Assembly: GCF_020026895.1 (NCBI RefSeq)
Contig: NZ_JAINZW010000003.1
Coordinates: 186,001 to 250,000, forward strand
Source of the DNA: Novilysobacter selenitireducens
GTDB lineage: Bacteria > Pseudomonadota > Gammaproteobacteria > Xanthomonadales > Xanthomonadaceae
Direction: 5' to 3'
Length of the DNA: 64,000 bases
The position numbers were made by a program, and so were the translations under genes. Under the pieces are notes generated by a model. It was not told where the DNA came from and did not search any database. It was given only the letters and a program-made list of their open reading frames with translations. This document shows positions 46,698-55,325 of the stretch, in pieces. The number at the start of each line of letters is the position of its first letter. Position 1 is the first letter of the stretch.

Positions 46698-47843
46698 ATG
46701 ACGACGGTCGGCATTCTGGGTGGCGGCCAGCTGGCGCGGATGATGGCGCTCTCGGCCGCGCCCCTGGGCCTGCGCTTCCTGGTGATGGACACGGTGGCCG
46801 ACGCGTGCGCCGGGCAGTTCGCTCCCCTGATCGTGGGCGACTGGCGCGACGAGGCCGCGTTGTCTGAGTTCGCCTCGAAGGTGGACGTGGTCACGTTCGA
46901 TTTCGAGAACGTGCCGGCCGAGTCCGCGCAGTGGCTGGCCGAGCGTGTGCCGGTGTTCCCGAGCCCGCGTGCGCTGGCCGTGGCGCAGGACCGGCTGGCG
47001 GAGAAGACGCTGTTCTGCGAACTCGGGATCCCCGTGCCGCCGTTTGCGGCGGTCGATTCCCGCGAGGGTCTGGAGCAGGCGGTGGCGACCATCGGTACGC
47101 CATGCATTCTCAAGACGCGGCGGCTGGGCTACGACGGCAAGGGCCAGTTCCGGTTGCGCAGCGACGCCGACATCGGCGCCGCCTGGGATGCGCTGGGTGC
47201 GCAGGCCCCGAAGGTCGGCCTGATCCTCGAGGGCTTCGTCGCGTTCGAGCGCGAGCTGTCGGTGGTGGCGGTGCGCGGTCGCGATGGTGAGTTCCGTCCT
47301 TGGTCGCTGACCGAAAACTGGCACGTCGATGGCGTGCTGTCGGCCAGCCTTGCACCGGCGCGGGTCGAACCCGAACTGCAGGCAGCCGCATTCCGGCATG
47401 CCAGGCAGCTGGCCAAAGCGCTCGACTACGTCGGCGTGTTCGCGCTGGAGCTGTTCTGCCGCAACGGAGAGCTGCTGGCCAACGAACTCGCGCCGCGCGT
47501 GCACAACTCCGGGCACTGGTCGATCGAGGGTGCGGAGACCAGCCAGTTCCAGAACCACCTGCGTGCCGTGCTGGGCCTGCCTTTGGGCGACACCCGAAAC
47601 CTCGGCCATGCCTGCATGCTCAACTGGATCGGCGAAATGCCCGACGCCGGCGCGGTGTTGGGCGAGGCCGGCGGTCACTGGCACGACTACGGCAAGTCGC
47701 CGCGGGCCGGGCGGAAAGTAGGCCACGCGACCCTGCGTTCTGACTCGCAGGCAGAACTGGCTGATGCACTGGTCCGGGTGGGCGCGGCACTGGGCCGCGA
47801 GGCGCAGGTCGCCCCGGTCGTCGAGCGTTTGCGCGGTCGGTGA
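46698..47843 (+). CDS. purK: 5-(carboxyamino)imidazole ribonucleotide synthase
   Basis: 381 residues from ATG at 46698, supported by CGGGAG seven bases upstream. ATP-grasp enzyme: GILGGGQLARMM, TFDFENVP, KTRRLGYDGKGQFRL, NELAPRVHNSGHWSIEG. It carboxylates AIR with bicarbonate and ATP to supply PurE. A TTG overlapping the purE stop would give a nine-residue extension but has no ribosome site. Confidence 0.96.
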   Translation: MTTVGILGGGQLARMMALSAAPLGLRFLVMDTVADACAGQFAPLIVGDWRDEAALSEFASKVDVVTFDFENVPAESAQWLAERVPVFPSPRALAVAQDRLAEKTLFCELGIPVPPFAAVDSREGLEQAVATIGTPCILKTRRLGYDGKGQFRLRSDADIGAAWDALGAQAPKVGLILEGFVAFERELSVVAVRGRDGEFRPWSLTENWHVDGVLSASLAPARVEPELQAAAFRHARQLAKALDYVGVFALELFCRNGELLANELAPRVHNSGHWSIEGAETSQFQNHLRAVLGLPLGDTRNLGHACMLNWIGEMPDAGAVLGEAGGHWHDYGKSPRAGRKVGHATLRSDSQAELADALVRVGAALGREAQVAPVVERLRGR

Positions 47844-47880
47844 GGCCCGCGCAGCGGACGAACTCCGTCCACCTGAAACG

Positions 47881-47909
47881 CGAACGGCCGGGATAGCCCC
47901 GGCCGTTCG
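47881..47909. terminator. Bidirectional hairpin between purK and sodB
   Basis: A perfect 12-bp stem (47881-47892 with 47898-47909) with a 5-base loop lies between two convergent genes. No long T run follows on either side, so termination strength is uncertain. Confidence 0.6.
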
Positions 47910-47929
47910 TGGTCATGCGGTCCGTCGCC

Positions 47930-48508
47930 TTACTTCATGTTGGCGGCGACGAAGTCCCAGTTGACCAGGTTCCAGAACGCCTCCAGGTACTTCGGACGGG
48001 CGTTGCGGTAGTCGATGTAGTACGCGTGTTCCCACACGTCGCACGTCAGCAGCGCGGTGTCCTCGCCGGTCAGCGGCGTGTTGGCGTTGGACGTGCTGAC
48101 CAGTGCCAGCGCGCCGTCCGGACGCTGCACCAGCCAGCCCCAGCCCGAGCCGAAGGTGCCGATCGACAACTTGGTGAAGTCGTCCTTGAACGACGCGAAA
48201 TCACCGAAGCCCTTGTTGATCGCCTCGGCGACCTTGCCGGTCGGCTCACCGCCGCCGTTGGGCGACAGACAGTTCCAGTAGAACGTGTGGTTCCAGACCT
48301 GCGCGGCGTTGTTGAACATGCCGCCCTGCGACTTGCGGACGATCTCCTCCAGCGGCACGTCGGCGAACTCGGTGCCCTCGATCATCTTGTTGAGGTTGTC
48401 GACGTACGTCTTGTGGTGCTTGCCGTAGTGGTACTCCAGCGTTTCAGCCGAGATATGGGGCTCAAGCGCGTTGCGCTCGTAGGGCAGGGGGGGCAGTTCG
48501 ATGGCCAT
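47930..48508 (-). CDS. sodB: Superoxide dismutase, Fe type
   Basis: 192 residues. Metal ligands are visible: His27 region ([19 protein letters not shown]), [11 protein letters not shown], and the [13 protein letters not shown] Asp/His pair. [13 protein letters not shown] with the Gln-like positions favours iron. It dismutes superoxide in the cytoplasm. AAGGAG lies seven bases before the ATG. Divergent from grxD across 183 bases. Confidence 0.95.
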   Translation of the reverse strand: MAIELPPLPYERNALEPHISAETLEYHYGKHHKTYVDNLNKMIEGTEFADVPLEEIVRKSQGGMFNNAAQVWNHTFYWNCLSPNGGGEPTGKVAEAINKGFGDFASFKDDFTKLSIGTFGSGWGWLVQRPDGALALVSTSNANTPLTGEDTALLTCDVWEHAYYIDYRNARPKYLEAFWNLVNWDFVAANMK

Positions 48509-48608
48509 GTGGCGGGCTCCTTGGGGATCGGACGCTTGCGCGGACGGAAGCTGGCGGGTGGGCGCGCCGCAGGTCGCCGGGCGGATCCGGCAACGCGGAC
48601 GGTGCGAA

Positions 48609-48633
48609 GGATTACAATGGCGCATTCTAATCC
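48609..48633. promoter_or_regulatory. Inverted repeat overlapping candidate grxD minus-10 element
   Basis: GGATTA (48609-48614) and TAATCC (48628-48633) form a perfect 6-bp inverted repeat with a 13-base spacer in the sodB-grxD gap. TACAAT at 48613-48618 inside it resembles a minus-10 element reading toward grxD. The position suits a repressor site. The sequence does not match a standard Fur box. Confidence 0.4.
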
Positions 48634-48691
48634 GTCGCCTCGTTGCCGCGCCGTCAATGCGGTGCAACGGGCCATTGCAGGAGTGTTCCAG

Positions 48692-49012
48692 ATGTCCGTG
48701 CTCGAACGGATCCAGGCCGAAGTCGACAGCCATCCGGTGGTGCTTTTCATGAAGGGCACGGCGCAGTTCCCGATGTGCGGTTTTTCCAGCCGCGCAGTGC
48801 AGGCGCTGCGCGAGGCCGGCGCCACGCAGTTGCACACCGTCAACGTGCTGGAGGAGCCCGAGATCCGCGCCAACCTGCCGCGGTTCTCCAACTGGCCGAC
48901 GTTTCCCCAGCTTTTCATCAACGGCGAGTTGATCGGCGGCTGCGATATCACGCTCGAGCTGGCCGACTCGGGCGAGCTCGCACGCATGGTCAGCGAGATC
49001 CAGAACAGCTGA
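48692..49012 (+). CDS. grxD: Monothiol glutaredoxin, CGFS type
   Basis: 106 residues. Active-site CGFS in [11 protein letters not shown], preceded by VVLFMKGT, with [19 protein letters not shown] binding glutathione. CGFS glutaredoxins carry and transfer 2Fe-2S clusters, often with BolA. AGGAG at 48679-48683 supports the start. The stop overlaps the next gene's ATG (TGATG). Confidence 0.94.
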   Translation: MSVLERIQAEVDSHPVVLFMKGTAQFPMCGFSSRAVQALREAGATQLHTVNVLEEPEIRANLPRFSNWPTFPQLFINGELIGGCDITLELADSGELARMVSEIQNS

Positions 49013-49755
49013 TGGCTGCGACGCATGCTCCGGCCGAGGCGCGGCCGCTCGAAGGTCGCGTCGTGCTGGTCGCGGGCGCACACGGTGGGCTGGGTGCTGC
49101 CGCGTCGGTCGCATGCGCGCAGGCCGGTGCCACCACGGTGCTGCTGGGTCGCAAGGTCCCCAAATTGAACCGCCTCTACGACGCGGTGGCCGCGGCGGGG
49201 CCGGAGCCGGCGCTTTATCCGTTGGACATGGAAGGTGCCTCGCCGGACGACTACGCGCAATTGGCCGCGACCCTGGAGTCCGAGTTCGGCCGCCTGGACG
49301 GCCTGCTGCATTGCGCTGCCGAGTTCCCCGGACTGACGCCCCTGGCGCAGACCGACCCCGCCGCGTTTGCCCGCGCCATCCACGTCAACCTCACCGCCCG
49401 CTGGTGGCTGACCCAGGCGTGCCTGCCGCTGCTGTCCCGGTCTTCGGATCCCTCGGTGGTCTTCGTGGTCGACGACACCGACCGCGTCGGCTCGGCCTAT
49501 TGGGGGGGCTACGGCGTCGCCCAGCATGGGGTGGAAGCGCTGGTCGGCATGCTGCACGCCGAACTCCACAACGGACCGGTCCGCGTCTCGGCCCTGAGGC
49601 CCGGGCCGATGCGCACGACGTTGCGCTCGCGCGCCTACGTCGACGAAAACGATGCGCGCGCGCGCGATGCGGCCGAGTTCGCGCCGGCCTGCGTCACGCT
49701 GCTGTCCATCGACGGCGCCGCCCATCGCGGCCAGATCTGGAGCCCGGCCCTGTGA
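49012..49755 (+). CDS. Short-chain dehydrogenase-like protein (YciK-like) with altered active site
   Basis: 247 residues with an SDR Rossmann fold: [14 protein letters not shown] (18-31), [18 protein letters not shown] region and PGPMRTTLR. The catalytic set is degraded. The Ser-containing strand reads VVDDTD (154-155 are Asp), and the Y-x3-K motif is Y167-GVA-Q171 with the Lys replaced. The NAG loop is HCAA. It probably does not act as an ordinary NAD(P)-dependent dehydrogenase, and may bind a nucleotide without catalysis. Translationally coupled to grxD and, through GTGA, to the MarC gene. Confidence 0.82.
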   Translation: MAATHAPAEARPLEGRVVLVAGAHGGLGAAASVACAQAGATTVLLGRKVPKLNRLYDAVAAAGPEPALYPLDMEGASPDDYAQLAATLESEFGRLDGLLHCAAEFPGLTPLAQTDPAAFARAIHVNLTARWWLTQACLPLLSRSSDPSVVFVVDDTDRVGSAYWGGYGVAQHGVEALVGMLHAELHNGPVRVSALRPGPMRTTLRSRAYVDENDARARDAAEFAPACVTLLSIDGAAHRGQIWSPAL

Positions 49756-50351
49756 CCGACATCATTTCCGCCGCGCTGCTGCTTTTCATCATCCTGGACC
49801 CGTTGGGGAACGTCCCGGTATTCCTCAGCCTGTTGCGCAACCTGCCGCCAGAGCGGCAGCGGATCGTGCTCGCGCGCGAGCTGCTCATCGCGCTGGGAGT
49901 GCTGATGCTGTTCCTGTGGGGCGGCAAGTACGCGCTGGAGGTGATGCACCTGCGCCAGGAGTCGGTATCGATCGCCGGCGGCATCGTGCTGTTCCTGATC
50001 GGCATCCGGATGATCTTCCCGCCCCCCGAGGGGCTGATGGGCGAGCTCCCGGACGGCGAGCCTTTCATCGTCCCGATGGCCATCCCGCTGGTGGCCGGCC
50101 CGTCGGGCATGGCGGCGGTGATGCTGATGGGCAGCGAGGACCCGACGCGGCTGGTCGACTGGAGCATCGCGCTGCTGATCGCCTGGTTCGTCACGGCGAC
50201 GATCCTGTTCGCTGCGCCGTTGCTGTACCGGCTGCTGGGGCGCCGGGTGCTGACCGCGGTCGAGCGGTTGATGGGCATGCTGCTGGTGGCAATCTCCGTG
50301 CAGATGTTCCTGGACGGGCTGGGGACCTACCTGCAGATCGCGGCCCCCTGA
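49752..50351 (+). CDS. MarC family integral membrane protein
   Basis: 199 residues from a GTG that overlaps the previous stop. Six hydrophobic helices. Family blocks FIILDPLGNVPVFLSLL near the start and PFIVPMAIPLVAGPSGMAAVMLM in the middle are clear. MarC proteins are inner-membrane proteins of unknown transport activity, once linked to antibiotic resistance without firm proof. Third gene of the grxD operon. Confidence 0.9.
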   Translation: MTDIISAALLLFIILDPLGNVPVFLSLLRNLPPERQRIVLARELLIALGVLMLFLWGGKYALEVMHLRQESVSIAGGIVLFLIGIRMIFPPPEGLMGELPDGEPFIVPMAIPLVAGPSGMAAVMLMGSEDPTRLVDWSIALLIAWFVTATILFAAPLLYRLLGRRVLTAVERLMGMLLVAISVQMFLDGLGTYLQIAAP

Positions 50352-50396
50352 CGGACGCTGCGGCCGGATGGCCGGGCTCGCGACCTAACATGACGG

Positions 50397-50430
50397 TTGT
50401 CATCGGGCTGTAACTCGGCCCTCCTAGCAT
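50397..50430 (+). promoter_or_regulatory. Candidate PhoB-dependent promoter (Pho box plus minus-10)
   Basis: TTGTCATCGGGCTGTAAC (50397-50414) is two 7-base half-sites with 11-base periodicity, each matching 6 of 7 positions of the Pho-box half CTGTCAT/C. Ten bases later comes TAGCAT (50425-50430), a fair minus-10. The spacing of box end to minus-10 is that of E. coli phoA. A GTTAAA/GTTAAC repeat follows at 50431-50447 across the likely start site. The leader to the receptor ATG is about 145 bases. Confidence 0.5.
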
Positions 50431-50580
50431 GTTAAACTGCCGTTAACCCCGGCGGGGATGGAGCCGCGCCAGGGTGGGGGCAATCACCACCACCTACCTG
50501 AAGCTTTCTTTCCCGGTCGAGCAGGGAGCGCCACGCGCGCGTCCCGGTTCGGCCGTCATCACGTCACCGAGGCCACTGTA

Positions 50581-53500
50581 ATGACCCATCCGAACCGCGT
50601 CCGGCTGTCCCGGCTCACGCTTGGCTTGCTCGCCGCCCTTGCCACCGCGCCTGCGTTCGCGCAGAGCACCTCCGCCGGTGTCGGCGGTCGCGTCGTCGGC
50701 GCCGACGGCCAGCCCGTGGCCGGTGCCGAAGTCACCATCGTCCACGTCGAGTCCGGCACGGTCAGCCGCGCGGTCACCGGCGATGACGGCCGCTACAACG
50801 CGCGCGGCCTGCGCGTGGGCGGTCCGTACACCATCACCGTCAACAAGGCCGGTGCCGGTACCGAGACCCAGGAAGGCGTCTACCTGAACCTCAACCAGGT
50901 CAACACCGTTAACGCCGACCTGGCGGGCGACGTGACGACGCTGGAGTCGGTGCAGGCGATCGCCGCGATGGGTTCGGAAGTGTTCAGTGCCAACAAGATG
51001 GGCACGGGCACCAACGTGACGCGCGAGGCCATCGAGGCCCTGCCGTCGGCCAACCGCAACATCCAGGACTACATCCGTCTCGACCCGCGCATCTCGCAGG
51101 TCAGCAAGTCCGACGGCGCTATCTCGGCCGGCGGCCAGAACACCCGCTACAACGCGATTCGCATCGACGGCGTCAGCGCCGCCGATCCGTTCGGCCTGGA
51201 GTCCAACAACCTGCCGACCGAGCGCCAGCCGGTCTCGATGGATGCCATCGAGGAAATCAATATCGACCTGGCCAACTACGACACGACCATTTCCGGTGGT
51301 ACCGGCGCGGTGATTAACGCCGTGACCAAGTCGGGCACCAACGAGTTCGACGGGACCGTGTACGCCGCCTATCGCGACGGCGACTGGGTCCGCAAGGATC
51401 TGCGCGGCGTTGAATTCGCTGGCTTCGACAGCGAAGAGACCTACGGCATGACGTTCGGTGGCCCGCTGCTGCGCGACCGCCTCTTCTTCTTCGCCAACTA
51501 CGAGAAGTTCACCCGTAACGCCCCGGGCACGAGCCTGGCCAACACGCCGTACGGATCCGGTGCCGTTACCGATACCGACATCGAGGACATCCAGGCAATC
51601 GCGTCGGGTTATGGCTTCGACGCCGGCGAACTGGCCCTGCCGGAAAACAGCAAGACCGAAATCGAGGAGTACGCGCTCAAGCTCGACTGGAACATCACCG
51701 ATGCCCAGCGTGCGGCCCTGCGCTACAGCAAGACCGAGCAGAGCGTTTTGCGCTTCCCGGACATCGGCACGGGCTCCGTTTCGCTGAGCAGCTTCTGGTA
51801 CGCGCTGCCGAAGACCTACGAAAGCATCACCGGCGAACTGTTCAGTGACTGGACGGACAGCTTCTCCACCGAGTTCAAGCTGAACTACAAGGACTATTCC
51901 GCGGTCCGTTCGGCCTTCTCCAATCTCCCCGACATCGAGATCCGCGGGTTCGGCGAGGACAACGACTCGGTCTTCATCGGTACCGAGCAGAACACGCACG
52001 TCAACATCATCGAGTCGAAGGAGCTGACGGCGTTCGGCGCCGGCACCTGGTACGTGGGCGACCATACCGTCAAGGCCGGCTTGGACTACAGCGAAAACGA
52101 CATCCTCAATTTCTACGGCCGCAACCTCAACGGCGTGTACGTGTTCGATTCGCTGGATGATTTCCGCAACGGCAACGCGTCCAGCTATCAGCTGCGCGCT
52201 CCCCGTCCGGGCGGCAGCTACGCCGACATCCCGGCCGAGTACACCCTCAAGAACACCGGCTTCTTCCTGCAGGACAGCTGGGCGGTCAACTACAACCTGA
52301 CCCTGATGGCCGGCGTGCGCTACGACCTGCCGAGCTTCAGCGACCAGCGCCTGTACAACCCGCGCATCGAGGAGCTTTACGGCTACGACAACACCAACAC
52401 GGTGGATGACGGCCTGTGGCAGCCACGCGTCGGTTTCAACTACACCTTCGACAGCGAGCGTCCCACCCAGCTGCGCGGCGGCATCGGCCTGTTCGGTGGT
52501 GCGGCTCCCAATGTCTGGCTCGCCGGCGCCTACCAGAACACCGGCCTGAACTACGTCGAGTACGACCTGCGTGGCGACGACACCCCGGCGTTCGACCCGA
52601 GCGTGCCGCAGCCGATTCCCACCACGGGTGGTGCGGGTCGCAACAATGTCGACATTGTCGAGCCGGGCCTGCGCCTGCCGTCCGTGTGGAAGGCCAACCT
52701 GGCCCTCGACCACGAACTGCCGTGGTACGGCATCGTCGCGTCGGCCGAGCTGCTGCTCACCAGCGTCAACGACGGCCTGTACATGGACCGCCTGGACGTG
52801 ATGAACCCGACCACGTATGGCCCCGACGGCCGTGCGATCTACTGGAACGCGGCAGGCCTGGATCCGGCCAACTCGGGGCGCTTCGGCATGAGCAATGGCA
52901 CCAACGGTGCTGGCGTCAAGGCCAACCGCCCGTCGGACATTGGCGACGTCATCCTGATCCGCAACACCAACAAGGGTGCAAGCCGTCAGCTGACAGTGGG
53001 TCTGGACAAGCCGCTCGTCGAAAACTTCGGCTGGTCGCTGTTCTACACCCACACCAGTGCCGAGGAGGTCAGCCCGCTGACCAGCTCGCAGAACACCTCC
53101 AACTGGGGCAGCACGCTGTCGTTCAACGCGAACGATCCGGTCGCCTACAACTCGCGTTATGCGATCCGCGACCGCGTGACGGGTACGGCAACCTGGCAGC
53201 GCGACTTCTTCGGTGACAACACCACCCGCGTGTCGTTCTTCTACGAAGGTCGCTCCGGCCGTCCGTTCAGCTACATCTACTACAACGACATCAACGGCGA
53301 CGGTGCGAACACCAACGACCTGTTCTACGTGCCCGCCGCCCCCGGTGACGTATTGTGGACTGGTGGTGCGGCGATGGAGCAGGCGTTCTTCGAGTGGCTG
53401 GACGAGAATCCCGAGCTGCAGGCCTACCGCGGCCAGGTCGCGCCTGCCAACGGCTTCCGTGCCGGCTGGGTGAACAACTTCGACGTGCGCATCAGCCAGG

Positions 53501-53781
53501 AGATCCCGGGCTTCGTGTCCGACCACAAGGCGGAGCTGGCGCTGGACATCATGAATGTCGGCAACCTGCTGAACGAGGACTGGGGCCTGATCGACGACTA
53601 CGGCTTCTTCTCGACCCGCCGCGTTGCCAACTACGCCGGTATCGATCCTGAAACCGGCAAGTACGTCTACAACTTCTCCGGCTCGACGGACAATCCGCAG
53701 ATCCAGGAGAACAACAACGACAAGGGCAACACCGGCGTATCCCGCTGGTCGGTAATGGCCAGCTTCAAGTACAAGTTCTGA
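50581..53781 (+). CDS. TonB-dependent receptor with N-terminal carboxypeptidase-regulatory-like domain (Oar-like)
   Basis: 1066 residues from ATG at 50581. Signal peptide ends AFA|QS. Residues about 28-115 form a carboxypeptidase-regulatory-like beta-sandwich (VGADGQPVAGAEVTIVHVESG, DDGRYNARGLRVGGPYTITV). The plug follows (GTNVTREAIEALPSANRNIQDYI, GQNTRYNAIRIDGVS) and then a large 22-strand-type barrel ending in SFKYKF with the terminal Phe. It imports a large or scarce substrate across the outer membrane with TonB energy. The Pho-type promoter suggests a phosphorus-containing ligand, but that is inference. A strong terminator follows. Confidence 0.92.
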   Translation: MTHPNRVRLSRLTLGLLAALATAPAFAQSTSAGVGGRVVGADGQPVAGAEVTIVHVESGTVSRAVTGDDGRYNARGLRVGGPYTITVNKAGAGTETQEGVYLNLNQVNTVNADLAGDVTTLESVQAIAAMGSEVFSANKMGTGTNVTREAIEALPSANRNIQDYIRLDPRISQVSKSDGAISAGGQNTRYNAIRIDGVSAADPFGLESNNLPTERQPVSMDAIEEINIDLANYDTTISGGTGAVINAVTKSGTNEFDGTVYAAYRDGDWVRKDLRGVEFAGFDSEETYGMTFGGPLLRDRLFFFANYEKFTRNAPGTSLANTPYGSGAVTDTDIEDIQAIASGYGFDAGELALPENSKTEIEEYALKLDWNITDAQRAALRYSKTEQSVLRFPDIGTGSVSLSSFWYALPKTYESITGELFSDWTDSFSTEFKLNYKDYSAVRSAFSNLPDIEIRGFGEDNDSVFIGTEQNTHVNIIESKELTAFGAGTWYVGDHTVKAGLDYSENDILNFYGRNLNGVYVFDSLDDFRNGNASSYQLRAPRPGGSYADIPAEYTLKNTGFFLQDSWAVNYNLTLMAGVRYDLPSFSDQRLYNPRIEELYGYDNTNTVDDGLWQPRVGFNYTFDSERPTQLRGGIGLFGGAAPNVWLAGAYQNTGLNYVEYDLRGDDTPAFDPSVPQPIPTTGGAGRNNVDIVEPGLRLPSVWKANLALDHELPWYGIVASAELLLTSVNDGLYMDRLDVMNPTTYGPDGRAIYWNAAGLDPANSGRFGMSNGTNGAGVKANRPSDIGDVILIRNTNKGASRQLTVGLDKPLVENFGWSLFYTHTSAEEVSPLTSSQNTSNWGSTLSFNANDPVAYNSRYAIRDRVTGTATWQRDFFGDNTTRVSFFYEGRSGRPFSYIYYNDINGDGANTNDLFYVPAAPGDVLWTGGAAMEQAFFEWLDENPELQAYRGQVAPANGFRAGWVNNFDVRISQEIPGFVSDHKAELALDIMNVGNLLNEDWGLIDDYGFFSTRRVANYAGIDPETGKYVYNFSGSTDNPQIQENNNDKGNTGVSRWSVMASFKYKF

Positions 53782-53805
53782 TCCACCTTTGCCCTTTGGG
53801 CAAGC

Positions 53806-53839
53806 AAACGGCCGGGGGAAACCCCGGCCGTTTTCTTTT
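53806..53839 (+). terminator. Strong intrinsic terminator after TonB-dependent receptor
   Basis: A perfect 12-bp stem (53806-53817 with 53822-53833) capped by a GAAA loop, then TTCTTTT. Confidence 0.93.
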
Positions 53840-53897
53840 GTGCACGGCGCTGGGTAGAGTCACCGCCACGAAAACGACAGAACAACGAGAACAACGC

Positions 53898-55283
53898 ATG
53901 TCTGCAGCCGCCGCTCCGTCCCGCCTCCCCACCGTCGACGCCCGGATCTATCCGCGCGGCGGCCTGGATGTGCTTTCCCGCGATGAAGTCGCCCGCCTTC
54001 GCGATGTCTCGACGGGCATGCACGATCTGCTGCGCCGCTGCGCGCTCGCAGTGTTGACCAGCGGCAGCACCTCCGACGACCCACGCGCCGCGCAGGAGCT
54101 CTATCCGGACTTCGATATCCAGGTCGAGCAGCAGGACCGGGGGCTCCGCATCGACCTGCGCAATGCGCCGGGCATGGCGTTCGTGGATGGCGAGATCATC
54201 CGCGGCGTCGCCGAGCTCCTGTTCGCCGTGGTGCGCGACCTGGCCTACACCGCGATCGAGCTGGACGGGCGCGCCGGTGGCCGCGACCTGTCGACCAGCG
54301 CGGGCATCACCGACGCGGTGTTCGACCTGCTGCGCAACGCGCGCGTACTGCAGCCGGCGGACCCCAACCTGGTGGTCTGCTGGGGTGGCCACTCGATCAA
54401 CCGCGACGAGTACATGTACACGAAGGAAGTCGGATACCAGCTTGGCCTGCGCGCGCTGGACATCTGCACCGGCTGCGGGCCGGGTGCGATGAAGGGGCCG
54501 ATGAAGGGCGCGACGATCGCCCATGCCAAGCAGCGTGTGCGCCGTGGCCGGTACGTCGGCGTGACCGAGCCGGGCATCATCGCCGCGGAGTCGCCCAACC
54601 CGATCGTCAACCACCTGGTGATCATGCCGGACATCGAGAAGCGCCTCGAGGCCTTCGTCCGCATCGGCCACGGCATCATCGTGTTCCCGGGTGGCGTCGG
54701 CACGGCAGAGGAAATCCTCTACCTGCTGGGCATCCTGTTGCGCGAGGAAAATGCCGGCGTGCCGTTCCCGCTGATCCTGACCGGCCCGAGCGCATCGGCT
54801 CCGTACTTCGAGCAGATCGACAAGTTCCTCCGCCTGACGCTGGGCGAGGCCGCCACGTCGCGTTACGAGATCATCATCGGCGACCCGCCGACCGTAGCGC
54901 GCAGGATGGCGGCGGGCATCCGCAAGGTGCGCGAGCACCGCCTGGTGCAGCGCGACTCGTTCTTCTTCAACTGGTCGATCGATATCCCGCTGGCGTTCCA
55001 GCAGCCGTTCGTACCCAGCCACGAGGCGATGGCCGCGCTGGACCTGCACCACGGCCGCAAGCCGCACGAACTGGCCGCCGACCTGCGTCGCGCGTTCTCG
55101 GGCATCGTTGCAGGCAACGTCAAGGAAGACGGCATGCGGCGCATCGAAGCGCACGGCCCCTTCGAGATCCACGGCGACCCGGACATGATGCAATCGCTGG
55201 ATGCCCTGTTGCGGGCGTTCGTGGAGCAGCGTCGGATGAAGATCGCGGGCGAGTACAAGCCTTGCTATCGCGTGGTGGCTTGA
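53898..55283 (+). CDS. ppnN: Pyrimidine/purine nucleotide 5'-monophosphate nucleosidase (LOG family)
   Basis: 461 residues, close to E. coli PpnN (YgdH). Rossmann-like LOG core with CWGGHSINRDEYMYTKEVGYQLGLR, CTGCGPGAMKGPMKGA and the signature PGGVGTAEEILYLLGIL. Long N- and C-terminal domains are as in PpnN. It splits nucleoside monophosphates into base and ribose-5-phosphate and in E. coli is activated by (p)ppGpp. Convergent with the kinase gene, with 42 bases between. Confidence 0.92.
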   Translation: MSAAAAPSRLPTVDARIYPRGGLDVLSRDEVARLRDVSTGMHDLLRRCALAVLTSGSTSDDPRAAQELYPDFDIQVEQQDRGLRIDLRNAPGMAFVDGEIIRGVAELLFAVVRDLAYTAIELDGRAGGRDLSTSAGITDAVFDLLRNARVLQPADPNLVVCWGGHSINRDEYMYTKEVGYQLGLRALDICTGCGPGAMKGPMKGATIAHAKQRVRRGRYVGVTEPGIIAAESPNPIVNHLVIMPDIEKRLEAFVRIGHGIIVFPGGVGTAEEILYLLGILLREENAGVPFPLILTGPSASAPYFEQIDKFLRLTLGEAATSRYEIIIGDPPTVARRMAAGIRKVREHRLVQRDSFFFNWSIDIPLAFQQPFVPSHEAMAALDLHHGRKPHELAADLRRAFSGIVAGNVKEDGMRRIEAHGPFEIHGDPDMMQSLDALLRAFVEQRRMKIAGEYKPCYRVVA

Positions 55284-55325
55284 GCCGCACGCCGGAAGGG
55301 ACGAGGCAGTTTTCTGGTTGCCTTC

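Noticed and set aside
50494-53526. A 1010-codon open frame antisense to the TonB-dependent receptor
   Set aside because: Its composition is that of a mirror frame of a GC-rich gene (Val, Arg and Ala rich, no domain). The sense frame has a signal peptide, domains and a terminator.
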